A stretch of DNA of 64,000 bases from Variovorax fucosicus (GTDB lineage Bacteria > Pseudomonadota > Gammaproteobacteria > Burkholderiales > Burkholderiaceae_C): the NCBI RefSeq assembly GCF_030316825.1, contig NZ_JASZYU010000001.1, positions 434,001-498,000 of the forward strand. Reading direction: 5' to 3'. The notes beneath the pieces are model-generated. The model saw nothing but the letters and a program-made list of their open reading frames with translations. It searched no databases and was not told the DNA's origin. The first letter of the stretch is position 1. Every line of letters starts with the position of its first letter. The position numbers were made by a program, and so were the translations under genes. Shown in pieces: positions 28,826-37,639 of this stretch.

Positions 28826-29746
28826 TTATGAGCCGGGGTAGAACGGTTTCCCGATCGACGCCGGCATGTTGATGCGAATGAAGGCCGGGTTGCGCGAAAT
28901 CAGCGCCAGCACCACGATGGTGGCGAGGTACGGCATCATGTTCAGGAACTGGCTCGGAATGTCGACGCCGACGCTCTGCAGGTGAAAGCCGAGCATCGTG
29001 ACGCCGCCGAACAGGTAGGCGCCGAGCAGCACGCGCGCCGGCCGCCAGGTGGCAAAGGTGGTGAGCGCCAGCGCGATCCAGCCCTTGCCGGCCACCATGT
29101 TCTCGACCCACAGGCCGGTGTAGACCACCGACAGGTAGGCACCCGCCAGCCCGCAGAGCGCACCGCCCGCGAGCACTGCCAGGAAACGGATGCGCCGCAC
29201 CGGATAGCCGAGCGCATGCGAGGACTCCGGCGACTCGCCGACCGAGCGCAGCACCAGACCCGAGCGCGTGCGGTACAGGAACCAGATCAGCGCAAAGGTG
29301 AGCAGCACCGCGAAGTAGACGATCGGGTGGTGCCGGAACAGCGCCGGCCCGACCAGCGGCAGATCGCCCAGGAACGGCAGCTTGTACTGCACGCTCTCGG
29401 GCAGCTTGGCCTGCACATAGTTGATCCCGGCAAAGGCCGAAAAGCCCACGCCGAACAGGCTCAGCGCGAGCCCGGTCGCGTACTGGTTGGTGTTGAGCCA
29501 GATCACCAGCACGCCGAACACGGCCGCAAGGAATGCCCCTGTCACCATGCCGGCGGCAAAGCCGAGCCAGCTGCTGCCGGTTTGCACCGTGACAGCAAAG
29601 CCGGCGATCGCGGCGCACAGCATGAGCCCCTCGGCGCCGAGGTTGACGATGCCGGCCTTCTCGTTGATCAGGAGGCCGAGCGAAGCGATCGCCAGCACCG
29701 TGCCGGCGCTGAGCATCGAGCCCAGCAGGAGTGCATACCCGTCCAT
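28826..29746 (-). CDS. ABC transporter permease 2 (BMP/RbsC-type, purine importer)
   Basis: A 306-residue inner-membrane permease with about eight to ten hydrophobic segments. It has the branched-chain/ribose permease fold: LINEKAGIVNLGAEGLMLC near the N-terminus, the EAA-like ESPESSHALGYPVRRIRFLA cytoplasmic loop near residue 190, and GKGWIALALTTFATW. It pairs with the 387-residue permease encoded just upstream, whose stop codon overlaps this start by one base. Together they form the channel for the BMP receptor. Confidence 0.92.
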   Translation of the reverse strand: MDGYALLLGSMLSAGTVLAIASLGLLINEKAGIVNLGAEGLMLCAAIAGFAVTVQTGSSWLGFAAGMVTGAFLAAVFGVLVIWLNTNQYATGLALSLFGVGFSAFAGINYVQAKLPESVQYKLPFLGDLPLVGPALFRHHPIVYFAVLLTFALIWFLYRTRSGLVLRSVGESPESSHALGYPVRRIRFLAVLAGGALCGLAGAYLSVVYTGLWVENMVAGKGWIALALTTFATWRPARVLLGAYLFGGVTMLGFHLQSVGVDIPSQFLNMMPYLATIVVLALISRNPAFIRINMPASIGKPFYPGS

Positions 29747-30909
29747 CAGAGAGCTCCTTCGGTGGCGTGCGCGACAGGCTGCGCGGTGAGGGGTGTGCTG
29801 ACCTGCAGGGAGGCCGTGCCCGGCGATAGCGACGATACGGGCGCCGGCTTCGGCGCGGCCTTGCGCCGCACGCGATAGGCGATCAGCGTGTCGCAGGCCA
29901 GCAGCGTGAACAGCAGCAGCCCCTGGAATACGCCGGTCAGCGACTTGGGCAGCCCGAGGCGCGACTGGGCCAGTTCGCCGCCGATGTAGAACATGCTCAT
30001 GAGGATGGCCGAGAACACCATGCCGACCGGATGCAGCCGCCCGACGAAAGCCACGATGATGGCGGCGAAGCCGTAGCCGGCCGGCACGTAGGGCGTGAGC
30101 TGACCGATCGGGCCTGCGACTTCGAGCGCGCCGGCAAGGCCGGCCGCGCCGCCCGAGGTCAGCAGCGCGATCCACACCGCGCGCCGGGCCGAGAAACCCG
30201 CGTAGCGCGCCGCTGCCGGCGCAAGGCCGCCGACCTGCTGCGCAAAACCGGCCCGCGTGCGGAACAGGAAGATCCAGAGCGCCGCCACGCCGCCGAGCGC
30301 GATCAAGAGCCCGATGCTCACGCGGGAGCCCTTCATGAGCCGCGGGATCTGCGTCACCGCGTCGAAGGTCTTGCTTTGCGGAAAGTTGAAGCCCATCGGA
30401 TCCTTCAGCGGGCCCGCGACCACGTAGCCGAGCACCAGTGTCGCCACGTACACCAGCATGAGGCTGACCAGGATCTCGTTGGCGTTGAAGCGGTCGCGCA
30501 GCAGCGCGACGATCGCGGCCCAGGCCATGCCGCCCAGCACGCCGGCCGCGATGATGGCCGCCACGATCCAGGGGCCGGTGCTCTTGTCGGCCAGCAGAGC
30601 GACATAGCCGGCCGCGATCGCACCGATCACGAACTGCCCCTCGGCGCCGATGTTCCATACGTTGGAGCGGAAGCAGACGGCAAGGCCCAGGGCGATGATC
30701 AGCAGCGGCGTCGCCTTGACCATCAGTTCGCCCAGCGCATAGCCGCTCCGGATGGGCTCCCAGAAGAACACGAGCAGGCCCTTGACGGGGTCCTTGCCCA
30801 GCGCGGCGAACAGCGCCATGCCGATCACCACCGTGATCAGCAGCGCCAGGATCGGCGAGCCGTAGCTCCAGAACCGCGAGAGCTGCGGGCGGGCTTCGAG
30901 CTTAAGCAT
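29746..30909 (-). CDS. ABC transporter permease 1 (BMP/RbsC-type, purine importer)
   Basis: A 387-residue inner-membrane permease. Typical segments are CFRSNVWNIGAEGQFVIGAI near residue 85, ANEILVSLMLVYVATLVLGY, and PYVPAGYGFAAIIVAFVGRL. About 45 C-terminal residues (after YRVRRKAAPKPAP) form a hydrophilic, alanine/proline-rich tail. The start overlaps the upstream ATPase gene by 8 bases and the stop overlaps the next permease start by one base, so the three membrane-complex genes are translationally coupled. Confidence 0.92.
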   Translation of the reverse strand: MLKLEARPQLSRFWSYGSPILALLITVVIGMALFAALGKDPVKGLLVFFWEPIRSGYALGELMVKATPLLIIALGLAVCFRSNVWNIGAEGQFVIGAIAAGYVALLADKSTGPWIVAAIIAAGVLGGMAWAAIVALLRDRFNANEILVSLMLVYVATLVLGYVVAGPLKDPMGFNFPQSKTFDAVTQIPRLMKGSRVSIGLLIALGGVAALWIFLFRTRAGFAQQVGGLAPAAARYAGFSARRAVWIALLTSGGAAGLAGALEVAGPIGQLTPYVPAGYGFAAIIVAFVGRLHPVGMVFSAILMSMFYIGGELAQSRLGLPKSLTGVFQGLLLFTLLACDTLIAYRVRRKAAPKPAPVSSLSPGTASLQVSTPLTAQPVAHATEGAL

Positions 30910-32431
30910 GGGCGGCCTCCCGTGCAGCGGTGGCGCCTTGCCACAAGCCGCTCATCCATTCGCCGATCTGCGGCACGGTGGCCGCGGCCCGATCGACCGA
31001 GGGCGATAGCTGCCCCTTGGCGATCACATACAGCCGGTCGCTGATCTCGAACAACTCGTCGAGCTCTTCGCTCACCACCAGCACCGCACAGCCGGCGTCG
31101 CGCAGCGCCAGGATCTCGCCGCGGATCAGCGCCGCTGCGCCGACGTCGACGCCCCAGGTCGGCTGCGCCACGATGAAGAGCTTGGGGTTGGCATCGATCT
31201 CGCGCCCGACGATGAATTTCTGCAGGTTGCCGCCCGAGAGCGAACGCGCCGCCGCACCCGGCCCGCCCGCCTTGACGTTGAAGCGCGCGATGATTTTTTC
31301 GGCATGCGTCTGCAGCGCGCCGATGCGGATCCAGCCGCTCTTGCCGATCGCGTTGTCGCGCGTCAGCAGCATGTTCTGTGCGAGGCTCAGCGTCGGCACC
31401 GCGCCGCGGCCGAGCCGCTCTTCGGGCACGAAGTGCACGCCGAGCTTGCGCCGCCCGCGCGGGCGCAGGCGCGCGGCGGGATGGCCGAACATCTCGATCA
31501 TGGCTGGCTCTGCCCGCGTGTCTTCGCCCGACAGCGCATAGAGCAGCTCTTTCTGCCCGTTGCCGGAAACGCCTGCGATGCCGACCACCTCGCCGGCCCG
31601 CACATCGAGCGAGACGCCATCGAGGTCGACACCGAACTGGTCGTCTCGCGCCAGCGTCAGGCCCTTGACGCGCAGCGCGACCGCGCCGGTCTTGAGTTCG
31701 CGGTGCTGCAACGGCGGCGGCTCGGCGCCGATCATCAGGCGCGAGAGCGACTCGTTGCTTTCGTTCTGCGGATTGCACACGCCCGTGACCTTGCCGCCGC
31801 GCAACACGGTGCACGCGGTGCACAGCTCGCGGATCTCGTGCAGCTTGTGGCTGATGTAGAGGATGCTGCAGCCCTCCGACGACAACTGCTTGAGCACGAC
31901 GAAGAGCTTGTGCACCGCCTGTGGCGTCAGCACCGAGGTCGGCTCGTCGAGGATCAGCAGCTTGGGGTTGGTCAGCAGCGCGCGGATGATCTCGACGCGC
32001 TGCATCTCCCCGACCGAAAGCGTGTGCACCGGGCGCGAGGGGTCGATGTCGAGCCCATACTCGCGGGCCTTGGCCGTGATGCGCTGCGTCACCTCCATCA
32101 GCGCCAGGCTCTTGTCGAGCCCGAGCCAGACGTTCTCGGCCACCGTGAGCGTGTCGAACAGGCTGAAGTGCTGGAACACCATGCTGATGCCGAGCGCCCT
32201 CGCCTCCTGCGGGTTGCGGATGTTCACCGGCTGGCCGTTGAAGCTCACCGTGCCCTCGTCGGGCTTCACCGAGCCGTAGATGATCTTCATCAAGGTCGAT
32301 TTGCCGGCGCCGTTTTCGCCCAGCACCGCATGCGTTTCGCCGGGCTGCACGGTCAGCGATACATCGCTGTTGGCCACCACGGCCGGATAGCGCTTGGTGA
32401 TGTTTGCAAGCTGGAGTCTGAAGGGTGTCAT
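30902..32431 (-). CDS. ABC transporter ATPase (two-domain, purine importer)
   Basis: A 509-residue tandem ATPase. Domain 1 has Walker A GENGAGKSTLMK (about 38-49), the signature LSVGEMQRVEI and Walker B LLILDEPTSVLTP. Domain 2 (from about residue 255) has GIAGVSGNGQKEL in the Walker A position, the signature LSGGNLQKFIVGRE, and an altered Walker B (LFIVAQPTWGVDVGA). In domain 2, the lysine of Walker A is shifted and Glu is replaced by Gln in the Walker B box. This is the usual degenerate second site of RbsA/NupA-type proteins. The start overlaps the LysR stop (ATGA). Confidence 0.93.
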   Translation of the reverse strand: MTPFRLQLANITKRYPAVVANSDVSLTVQPGETHAVLGENGAGKSTLMKIIYGSVKPDEGTVSFNGQPVNIRNPQEARALGISMVFQHFSLFDTLTVAENVWLGLDKSLALMEVTQRITAKAREYGLDIDPSRPVHTLSVGEMQRVEIIRALLTNPKLLILDEPTSVLTPQAVHKLFVVLKQLSSEGCSILYISHKLHEIRELCTACTVLRGGKVTGVCNPQNESNESLSRLMIGAEPPPLQHRELKTGAVALRVKGLTLARDDQFGVDLDGVSLDVRAGEVVGIAGVSGNGQKELLYALSGEDTRAEPAMIEMFGHPAARLRPRGRRKLGVHFVPEERLGRGAVPTLSLAQNMLLTRDNAIGKSGWIRIGALQTHAEKIIARFNVKAGGPGAAARSLSGGNLQKFIVGREIDANPKLFIVAQPTWGVDVGAAALIRGEILALRDAGCAVLVVSEELDELFEISDRLYVIAKGQLSPSVDRAAATVPQIGEWMSGLWQGATAAREAAHA

Positions 32432-33423
32432 GCCCGATCCCGTTGTTTGTCTTCAATAACCGAAAGTTTCGCGGAGCCGGCACCGGCACCCTGCACCGGA
32501 CGCAGAGACGCCGCCACCGACTTGATGCGGTCGCGCAGCCAGCGCGCCGCGCTCGACGAATGGGTCCGCTCGTGCCACAGCTGGTAGTACATCAGGCGCG
32601 GCAGTGCGACCGGGCACTCGACAATTTTCACTGGCAGCCGCGCGGTGAAACGCTCGCAGTACTGGCGCCCGGTGGTCAGCACCAGCAGGCTCGACGCCAC
32701 CATGTCCGGGATCAGCCCGAAATGCGCGCAGCGGGCTGTGATGTTGCGCTGCAGGTTCAGCCCGTCGAGCATCTGGTCGATGATGCCGCGCGCGCCCGGA
32801 TGCATCGGCGTCGGTGCGATGTGCTCGGCGGCGAGCCAGGTGCCGACGTCCCAGCCGCGCCGCGCGGCCGGATGGTCGAGACTGATCAGCGAGACGATCT
32901 CGTCGCCGAACAGGCGCGCCATGTGCAGGTCTTCCGGCGGCTTGAGCCAGTTGCCGATCACCAGATCGACATGGCCGAGCGACAGGTGGCCGTGATAGTC
33001 CGAATCGGGCGAGAGCGGATGGATCTCGATCTTGCACATCGGCGCCTGGCTCTTGATCTGCGCCACCAGCATCGGCAGGAAGATCGGATCCAGATAATCG
33101 CTCGCGGCGATGCGGAAGGTGCTTTCGGCCGTTTGCGGGTCGAAGCCCCGCGCATCGCTGAACAGCACCTCGGCCGCCCGCAGGATGCTGGCGCTCGGCT
33201 CGATCATGCGCAGCCCGGCATCGGTCGGCACCATGCCCGAGCCCGAGCGCACCAGCAGCGGGTCGCCCGAGAGCTCGCGCAGGCGCTTCAACGCGGCCGA
33301 CACGGCGGGCTGGTACATGCCCAGGCGGATGGCCGCGCGCGACACGCTGCGGTCGGTCAGAACGGTGTGCAGAACCCGGATCAAGTGAAGATCGATCTTG
33401 TCGAAGAGCGCCTGGTCACGCAT
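32428..33423 (-). CDS. LysR-family regulator embedded in the purine operon
   Basis: A 331-residue regulator of the NodD-like branch. Helix-turn-helix: LIRVLHTVLTDRSVSRAAIR and YQPAVSAALKRLRELSGDPL, then VPTDAGLRM. The effector domain begins near residue 98 (STFRIAASDYLDPIFLPMLV). Unusually for LysR it is not divergent from its targets: it lies 6 bases after xdhB and overlaps the ABC ATPase start, so it should be co-transcribed with both. It is likely a purine-responsive regulator acting on the promoter upstream of xdhA (37448-37639). Confidence 0.92.
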   Translation of the reverse strand: MRDQALFDKIDLHLIRVLHTVLTDRSVSRAAIRLGMYQPAVSAALKRLRELSGDPLLVRSGSGMVPTDAGLRMIEPSASILRAAEVLFSDARGFDPQTAESTFRIAASDYLDPIFLPMLVAQIKSQAPMCKIEIHPLSPDSDYHGHLSLGHVDLVIGNWLKPPEDLHMARLFGDEIVSLISLDHPAARRGWDVGTWLAAEHIAPTPMHPGARGIIDQMLDGLNLQRNITARCAHFGLIPDMVASSLLVLTTGRQYCERFTARLPVKIVECPVALPRLMYYQLWHERTHSSSAARWLRDRIKSVAASLRPVQGAGAGSAKLSVIEDKQRDRA

Positions 33424-33429
33424 GGCTGA

Positions 33430-35856
33430 TCAGGCTGGGAGCGCCTGCACCGCCGTGATGGCATTGAGGATCGCTTCGCTGGTCGCGGGCGCCCGCAGCG
33501 GGGGGTCGACCTTGTGGTCGCCTGCCGACGAAATGGCGTCGCGAATGGCATAGAACACCGAGAACGGCAGCAGCAGCGGCGGCTCGCCGACCGCCTTGCT
33601 GCGGTGGATCGAGTCTTCGAAGTTGTCGCCTTCGTACAGCTGGACGTTGAACACCGGCGGGCAGTCGTTGGCCGTCGGGATCTTGTAGGTGCTCGGTGCG
33701 TGCGTCGTGAGCTTGCCGCTCTGTGGATGCCACATCAGCTCTTCGGTGGTGAGCCAGCCCATGCCCTGGATGAAGGCGCCCTCGACCTGGCCGATGTCGA
33801 CGGCCGGGTTGAGCGAGCGGCCAGCGTCGTGCAGGATGTCGGCGCGCAGCAGCTTCCATTCGCCGGTGAGCGTGTCCACCACCACCTCGCTCACGGCCGC
33901 ACCGTAGGCGAAGTAGTAGAAGGGCCGGCCCTTCATGGTTTCCTTGTTCCAGCTCAGGCCCGGCGTTGCATAGAAGCCGTCGGACCAGAGCTGCACGCGG
34001 TCCATGTAGGCCTCGGCCACCAGCGTGCAGAAATCGAGCGTGCGGCCATTGACGACGACCTTGTCGTTGGCAAATTGCACCGCAGCCGCATCGCCGCCAT
34101 GCCGCTCGGCCGCGCACGCGGCCAGCCGCTCGCGGATCTGCCGCGCCGCATCCTGCGCGGCCTTGCCGTTCAGGTCGGCACCCGTGGAGGCCGCCGTTGC
34201 CGAAGTGTTGGCGACCTTGGTGGTGTCGGTGGCGGTGACGCGCACGCTCTCGAAACTCACGCCGAGTTCGTGCGCCACCACCTGCGCCACCTTGGTGTTG
34301 ACGCCCTGGCCCATCTCGGTGGCGCCGTGGTTCACCAGGATCGAGCCGTCGGTGTACACATGCACCAGCGCGCCGGCCTGGTTGAAGTGCTTGACGTTGA
34401 ACGAAATGCCGAACTTCAGCGGCGCCAGTGCCAGGCCGCGCTTGAGCACCGGGCTCGCGGCGTTGAACGCGGCAGTGGCTGCGCGCCGCGCGCGGTAGTC
34501 GCTGCTGGTTTCGAGCTGCGTCACCAGCTCTTCGATGATGTTGTCGGTCACGACCTGGTCGTAGGGCGTGACATTGCGCTCGGTCTTGCCGTAGAAGTTG
34601 AGGCGCCGCACGTCCAGCGGGTCGCGTCCCAGTTCGCGCGCCACCGTATCGAGGATGTTCTCGATCGCGATGGCACCCTGCGGCCCGCCGAAGCCGCGAA
34701 ACGCAGTGTTGCTCTGCGTGTTGGTCTTGCCCGAGTAGCCGTGCATCGACACGTCGGGCAGCCAGTAGGCATTGTCGAAATGGCACATCGCACGCGTCAT
34801 CACGGGGCCCGACAGGTCGGCCGAATGCCCGGCGCGCGAGACCATCGAGATCTCGGCGCCGAGGATGCGGCCCTCGTCGTCGTAGCCGACTTCGTATTCG
34901 TACCAGAAGCAGTGGCGCCGGCCGGTGATCAGGAAGTCGTCGTCGCGGTCCAGCCGCAATTTCACTGGACGCTGCAGCGTGTGCGCCGCGATCGCCGCCA
35001 CGCAGGCGAACAGGCCCGACTGCGATTCCTTGCCGCCGAAGCCACCGCCCATGCGGCGGCATTCGACATGCACCTCGTTGGCATGCAGGCGCAGCGCGTG
35101 CGCCACCAGGTGCTGCATCTCGCTCGGGTGCTGGGTCGAGCAGTGCACATGCATGGCGCCGCCCTCCTTGGGGATCGCGTAGCTGATCTGCCCTTCCAGG
35201 TAGAACTGCTCCTGGCCACCGACCTCGAAGGTCGACCGGAGGCGGTGCGGCGCTTTCGCGATGGCCGCCTTGGCCCCACCTTCGTGCGTGGCACGCTCGA
35301 GATGCATCGGCGGCAGTACGTACTGGCCTTTGGCATGGGCCTGCTGCGGCGTGAGCACCGGCGGCGCGGCCTCGATCGTCAACACGTCTTTCGCCCTGGC
35401 CGCGACGCGGCGCGCGATGTCGCGTGTTTCGGCGATCACCGCGAACACCGGCTGGCCCAGATAGCGGATGTCGCCGCTGCAGAGGATCGGGTCGTCGTGA
35501 ACGATCGAGCCGCAGTCGTTGGTGCCGGGGATGTCGGCCGCCGACAGCACGGCAACCACGCCGGGCAGCGCGCGCAGCGCGTCGAGCGCCATGCCCGTGA
35601 GCCGGCCGTTGGCCACCGGCGACAGGCCGAGTGCGCAATGCAGCGTGCCCGTCAGTTCGGGGATGTCGTCGATGTAGGTCGCCTCGCCGGCCACATGCAG
35701 TTGCGCCGACTCGTGCGGCCGGCTGATGCCGACGCGTGCGCCGTCGTCGTGGGCCCTGGCTTCGGCCCCGACGTCGATGCGCGCGGCCGCATTCTTCAGG
35801 TAGTCGGCGAACGCCTCGGCGGGCTGCATCAGGCGGGCATCGATGGGTTTGTTCAT
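33430..35856 (-). CDS. xdhB: Xanthine dehydrogenase, molybdopterin-binding subunit
   Basis: An 808-residue large subunit oxidising hypoxanthine and xanthine to urate in the cytoplasm. Substrate-site residues recognisable by homology with the Rhodobacter enzyme are the Glu in FEVGGQEQFYLEGQ, the Arg in TAFRGFGGPQGA, and the catalytic base Glu near residue 758 in SKAVGEPPLLL. Other signatures are ECRRMGGGFGGKESQ and ATEMGQGVNTKVAQV. The GEPPLLL ending and the ESQ motif separate true xanthine dehydrogenase from aldehyde oxidases such as the PaoC here. The xdhA stop lies 10 bases upstream. No xdhC gene follows, so cofactor sulfuration must come from elsewhere. Confidence 0.95.
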   Translation of the reverse strand: MNKPIDARLMQPAEAFADYLKNAAARIDVGAEARAHDDGARVGISRPHESAQLHVAGEATYIDDIPELTGTLHCALGLSPVANGRLTGMALDALRALPGVVAVLSAADIPGTNDCGSIVHDDPILCSGDIRYLGQPVFAVIAETRDIARRVAARAKDVLTIEAAPPVLTPQQAHAKGQYVLPPMHLERATHEGGAKAAIAKAPHRLRSTFEVGGQEQFYLEGQISYAIPKEGGAMHVHCSTQHPSEMQHLVAHALRLHANEVHVECRRMGGGFGGKESQSGLFACVAAIAAHTLQRPVKLRLDRDDDFLITGRRHCFWYEYEVGYDDEGRILGAEISMVSRAGHSADLSGPVMTRAMCHFDNAYWLPDVSMHGYSGKTNTQSNTAFRGFGGPQGAIAIENILDTVARELGRDPLDVRRLNFYGKTERNVTPYDQVVTDNIIEELVTQLETSSDYRARRAATAAFNAASPVLKRGLALAPLKFGISFNVKHFNQAGALVHVYTDGSILVNHGATEMGQGVNTKVAQVVAHELGVSFESVRVTATDTTKVANTSATAASTGADLNGKAAQDAARQIRERLAACAAERHGGDAAAVQFANDKVVVNGRTLDFCTLVAEAYMDRVQLWSDGFYATPGLSWNKETMKGRPFYYFAYGAAVSEVVVDTLTGEWKLLRADILHDAGRSLNPAVDIGQVEGAFIQGMGWLTTEELMWHPQSGKLTTHAPSTYKIPTANDCPPVFNVQLYEGDNFEDSIHRSKAVGEPPLLLPFSVFYAIRDAISSAGDHKVDPPLRAPATSEAILNAITAVQALPA

Positions 35857-35866
35857 CTCGATTTCC

Positions 35867-37447
35867 TCAGACGCCGGGGGTCATCACGTGCGGCATCACG
35901 CTCCAGACGCTGGTCGCCTCCAGCGGCAGGGCGTCGGTGGCGCGCGTCTCGAGCCACAGGCGCTGAATCAGATTCTGCGCCACCTGCAGCCGGTAGGCAG
36001 CCGAGGCGCGCATGTCCGACAGGGGCTTGAAATCCTGCGCCAACGCGAGCTTGGCGGCGTTCACGCTGGCCTGCGTCCAGGGCTTGCCGAGCAGCGCGGC
36101 CTCGGCCTGCGCCGCGCGCTTGACCACGGCCGCCATGCCACCGAATGCAAGCCGCACCTCCTTGACCGTGTCGCCGTCCAGCGCGATCGAGAAGCCGGCG
36201 CACAGCGCCGAGATGTCGCAGTCGAAGCGCTTGCTGATCTTGTAGGCCCGTACGCGGCGCGTTGCCACCGAGAGCGGCACGGCCATGCCCTGCACGAACT
36301 CGCCCGGCTCGAGCTGGTTCTTCATGTAGTCGACGTAGAACCCGGCCAGCGGCATGCGGCGCACGCACTCGCCTTGCCGCAGCTCGATCTGCGCGTCGAG
36401 CGCCATCAGCACCGGCGCCGAGTCGCCGATCGGCGAACCGTTGGCGACATTGCCGCCCATGGTGCCGGCATTACGGATCGGCGGCGACGCAAAGCGCAGC
36501 CACACGTCGGTGAGGCCCTCGAAGCGCTGTGCGAGTGCGTGCCAGGCGGTTTCGAGCGAGGCACCGGCACCGATGTAGAGCTCGCCGCCCTGCTCCCGCA
36601 CGGCCTTCATTTCCGCGACGTCGCCGACATAGATGATGTCGCCGAGATCGCGGAACTGCTTGTTCACCCAGAGGCCGACGTCGGTCGAGCCGGCCAGCAG
36701 TTGCGCATCCGGCTTCTGAAGGCGCAGGGCGGCCAGCTCGGCCAGCGTGGTCGGCGCGTGGAAGCGGTCGGTGCGCCCGCCGGAGACGGCGCTGTAGTCG
36801 AAGGTGCCCTCGCGCTGCAAGGCGGTGAGCGCCTGCACCACGGGCTGCGTGTCGAGCCGCACGGCGGGCAGGTCGAACATGCGCTGGCCCGCGTCGAGGA
36901 TCGGCCGGTAGCCGGTACAACGGCACAGGTTGCCCGAGAGTTCGTCGGCCAACTGCTGGCGCGTGGGCTGCGTGCCGGCTGCGCTGTGGTGTTCGTAGCT
37001 CGACCACAGCGACATCACGAAGCCCGGCGTGCAGAAGCCGCACTGCGAGCCGTGGCACTCGACCATGGCTTGCTGTACCGGGTGCAGTTGCCGCACGGCG
37101 TGCTTGTCGTGCTGCCGGGTGTCGAGCGACTTGCCGCATTGCCGTTTGAGGTCTTCGACCGTGAACAGCGCCTTGCCGTGCAGCGTCGGCAGGAACTGGA
37201 TGCAGGCGTTGACCGTTTGCAGCTGCAACCCGCCGACCGCGCCCGGCGCGCCCGGCTCGGCCAGCTCGCCGATGACGACGGTGCAGGCGCCGCAATCGCC
37301 TTCGTTGCAGCCCTCCTTGGTGCCGGTGCAGCGCGCGTCTTCGCGCAGCCAGTCGAGCACGGTGCGGGTGGGGTGCACGCCGCTCACCTCGACGATCCGG
37401 TCGCGGTGGAAGAAGCGAAGGGGCTGGCTGCTTGTGTTGCTGCTCAT
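35867..37447 (-). CDS. xdhA: Xanthine dehydrogenase, [2Fe-2S]/FAD small subunit
   Basis: A 526-residue fused iron-sulfur and flavin subunit. [2Fe-2S] clusters: CTGTKEGCNEGDCGACTVV plus the NACIQFLP cysteine, and GSQCGFCTPGFVMSLW with GNLCRCTGYRPILDAG. The FAD domain begins near residue 205 and shows QLLAGSTDVGLWVNK and IRNAGTMGGNVANGSPIGDS. The CO dehydrogenase flavoprotein C-terminal domain ends the chain. The ATG at 37447 (MSSNTSSQPLRFFHRD) is chosen because the 23 codons upstream are not conserved. First gene of the xdhA-xdhB-LysR-ABC importer run. Confidence 0.95.
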   Translation of the reverse strand: MSSNTSSQPLRFFHRDRIVEVSGVHPTRTVLDWLREDARCTGTKEGCNEGDCGACTVVIGELAEPGAPGAVGGLQLQTVNACIQFLPTLHGKALFTVEDLKRQCGKSLDTRQHDKHAVRQLHPVQQAMVECHGSQCGFCTPGFVMSLWSSYEHHSAAGTQPTRQQLADELSGNLCRCTGYRPILDAGQRMFDLPAVRLDTQPVVQALTALQREGTFDYSAVSGGRTDRFHAPTTLAELAALRLQKPDAQLLAGSTDVGLWVNKQFRDLGDIIYVGDVAEMKAVREQGGELYIGAGASLETAWHALAQRFEGLTDVWLRFASPPIRNAGTMGGNVANGSPIGDSAPVLMALDAQIELRQGECVRRMPLAGFYVDYMKNQLEPGEFVQGMAVPLSVATRRVRAYKISKRFDCDISALCAGFSIALDGDTVKEVRLAFGGMAAVVKRAAQAEAALLGKPWTQASVNAAKLALAQDFKPLSDMRASAAYRLQVAQNLIQRLWLETRATDALPLEATSVWSVMPHVMTPGV

Positions 37448-37512
37448 GGATTGATTGCTGTCGTGGGTGCGAAAACCGGCGCTACCGAACTTAGGGCTTC
37501 GAGGCCGCGGAC

Positions 37513-37555
37513 GCATACAACCCTCACCATAGTGCGTATGTCCGGCCCCGTATGC
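37513..37555. promoter_or_regulatory. Candidate regulatory site upstream of xdhA (GCATAC / GTATG / GTATGC)
   Basis: GCATAC at 37513-37518 faces GTATG at 37536-37540 and GTATGC at 37550-37555, giving overlapping dyads 66-108 bases upstream of the xdhA ATG. The arrangement (one half-site with two alternative partners) fits LysR binding. The rest of 37448-37639 holds nothing else that I recognise. Confidence 0.4.
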
Positions 37556-37639
37556 ACCTTATTCGGGTTTACACGGGTACCCGCGGCAATCAGACAGCAA
37601 TTGTCGGGCCCGGTCGGGCGGGGCCCCGGGGCCATCCCG

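Noticed and set aside
37622..37633. Perfect palindrome GGCCCCGGGGCC after the kinase stop as a terminator
   Set aside because: No loop and no T run on either strand; could be chance in GC-rich DNA.
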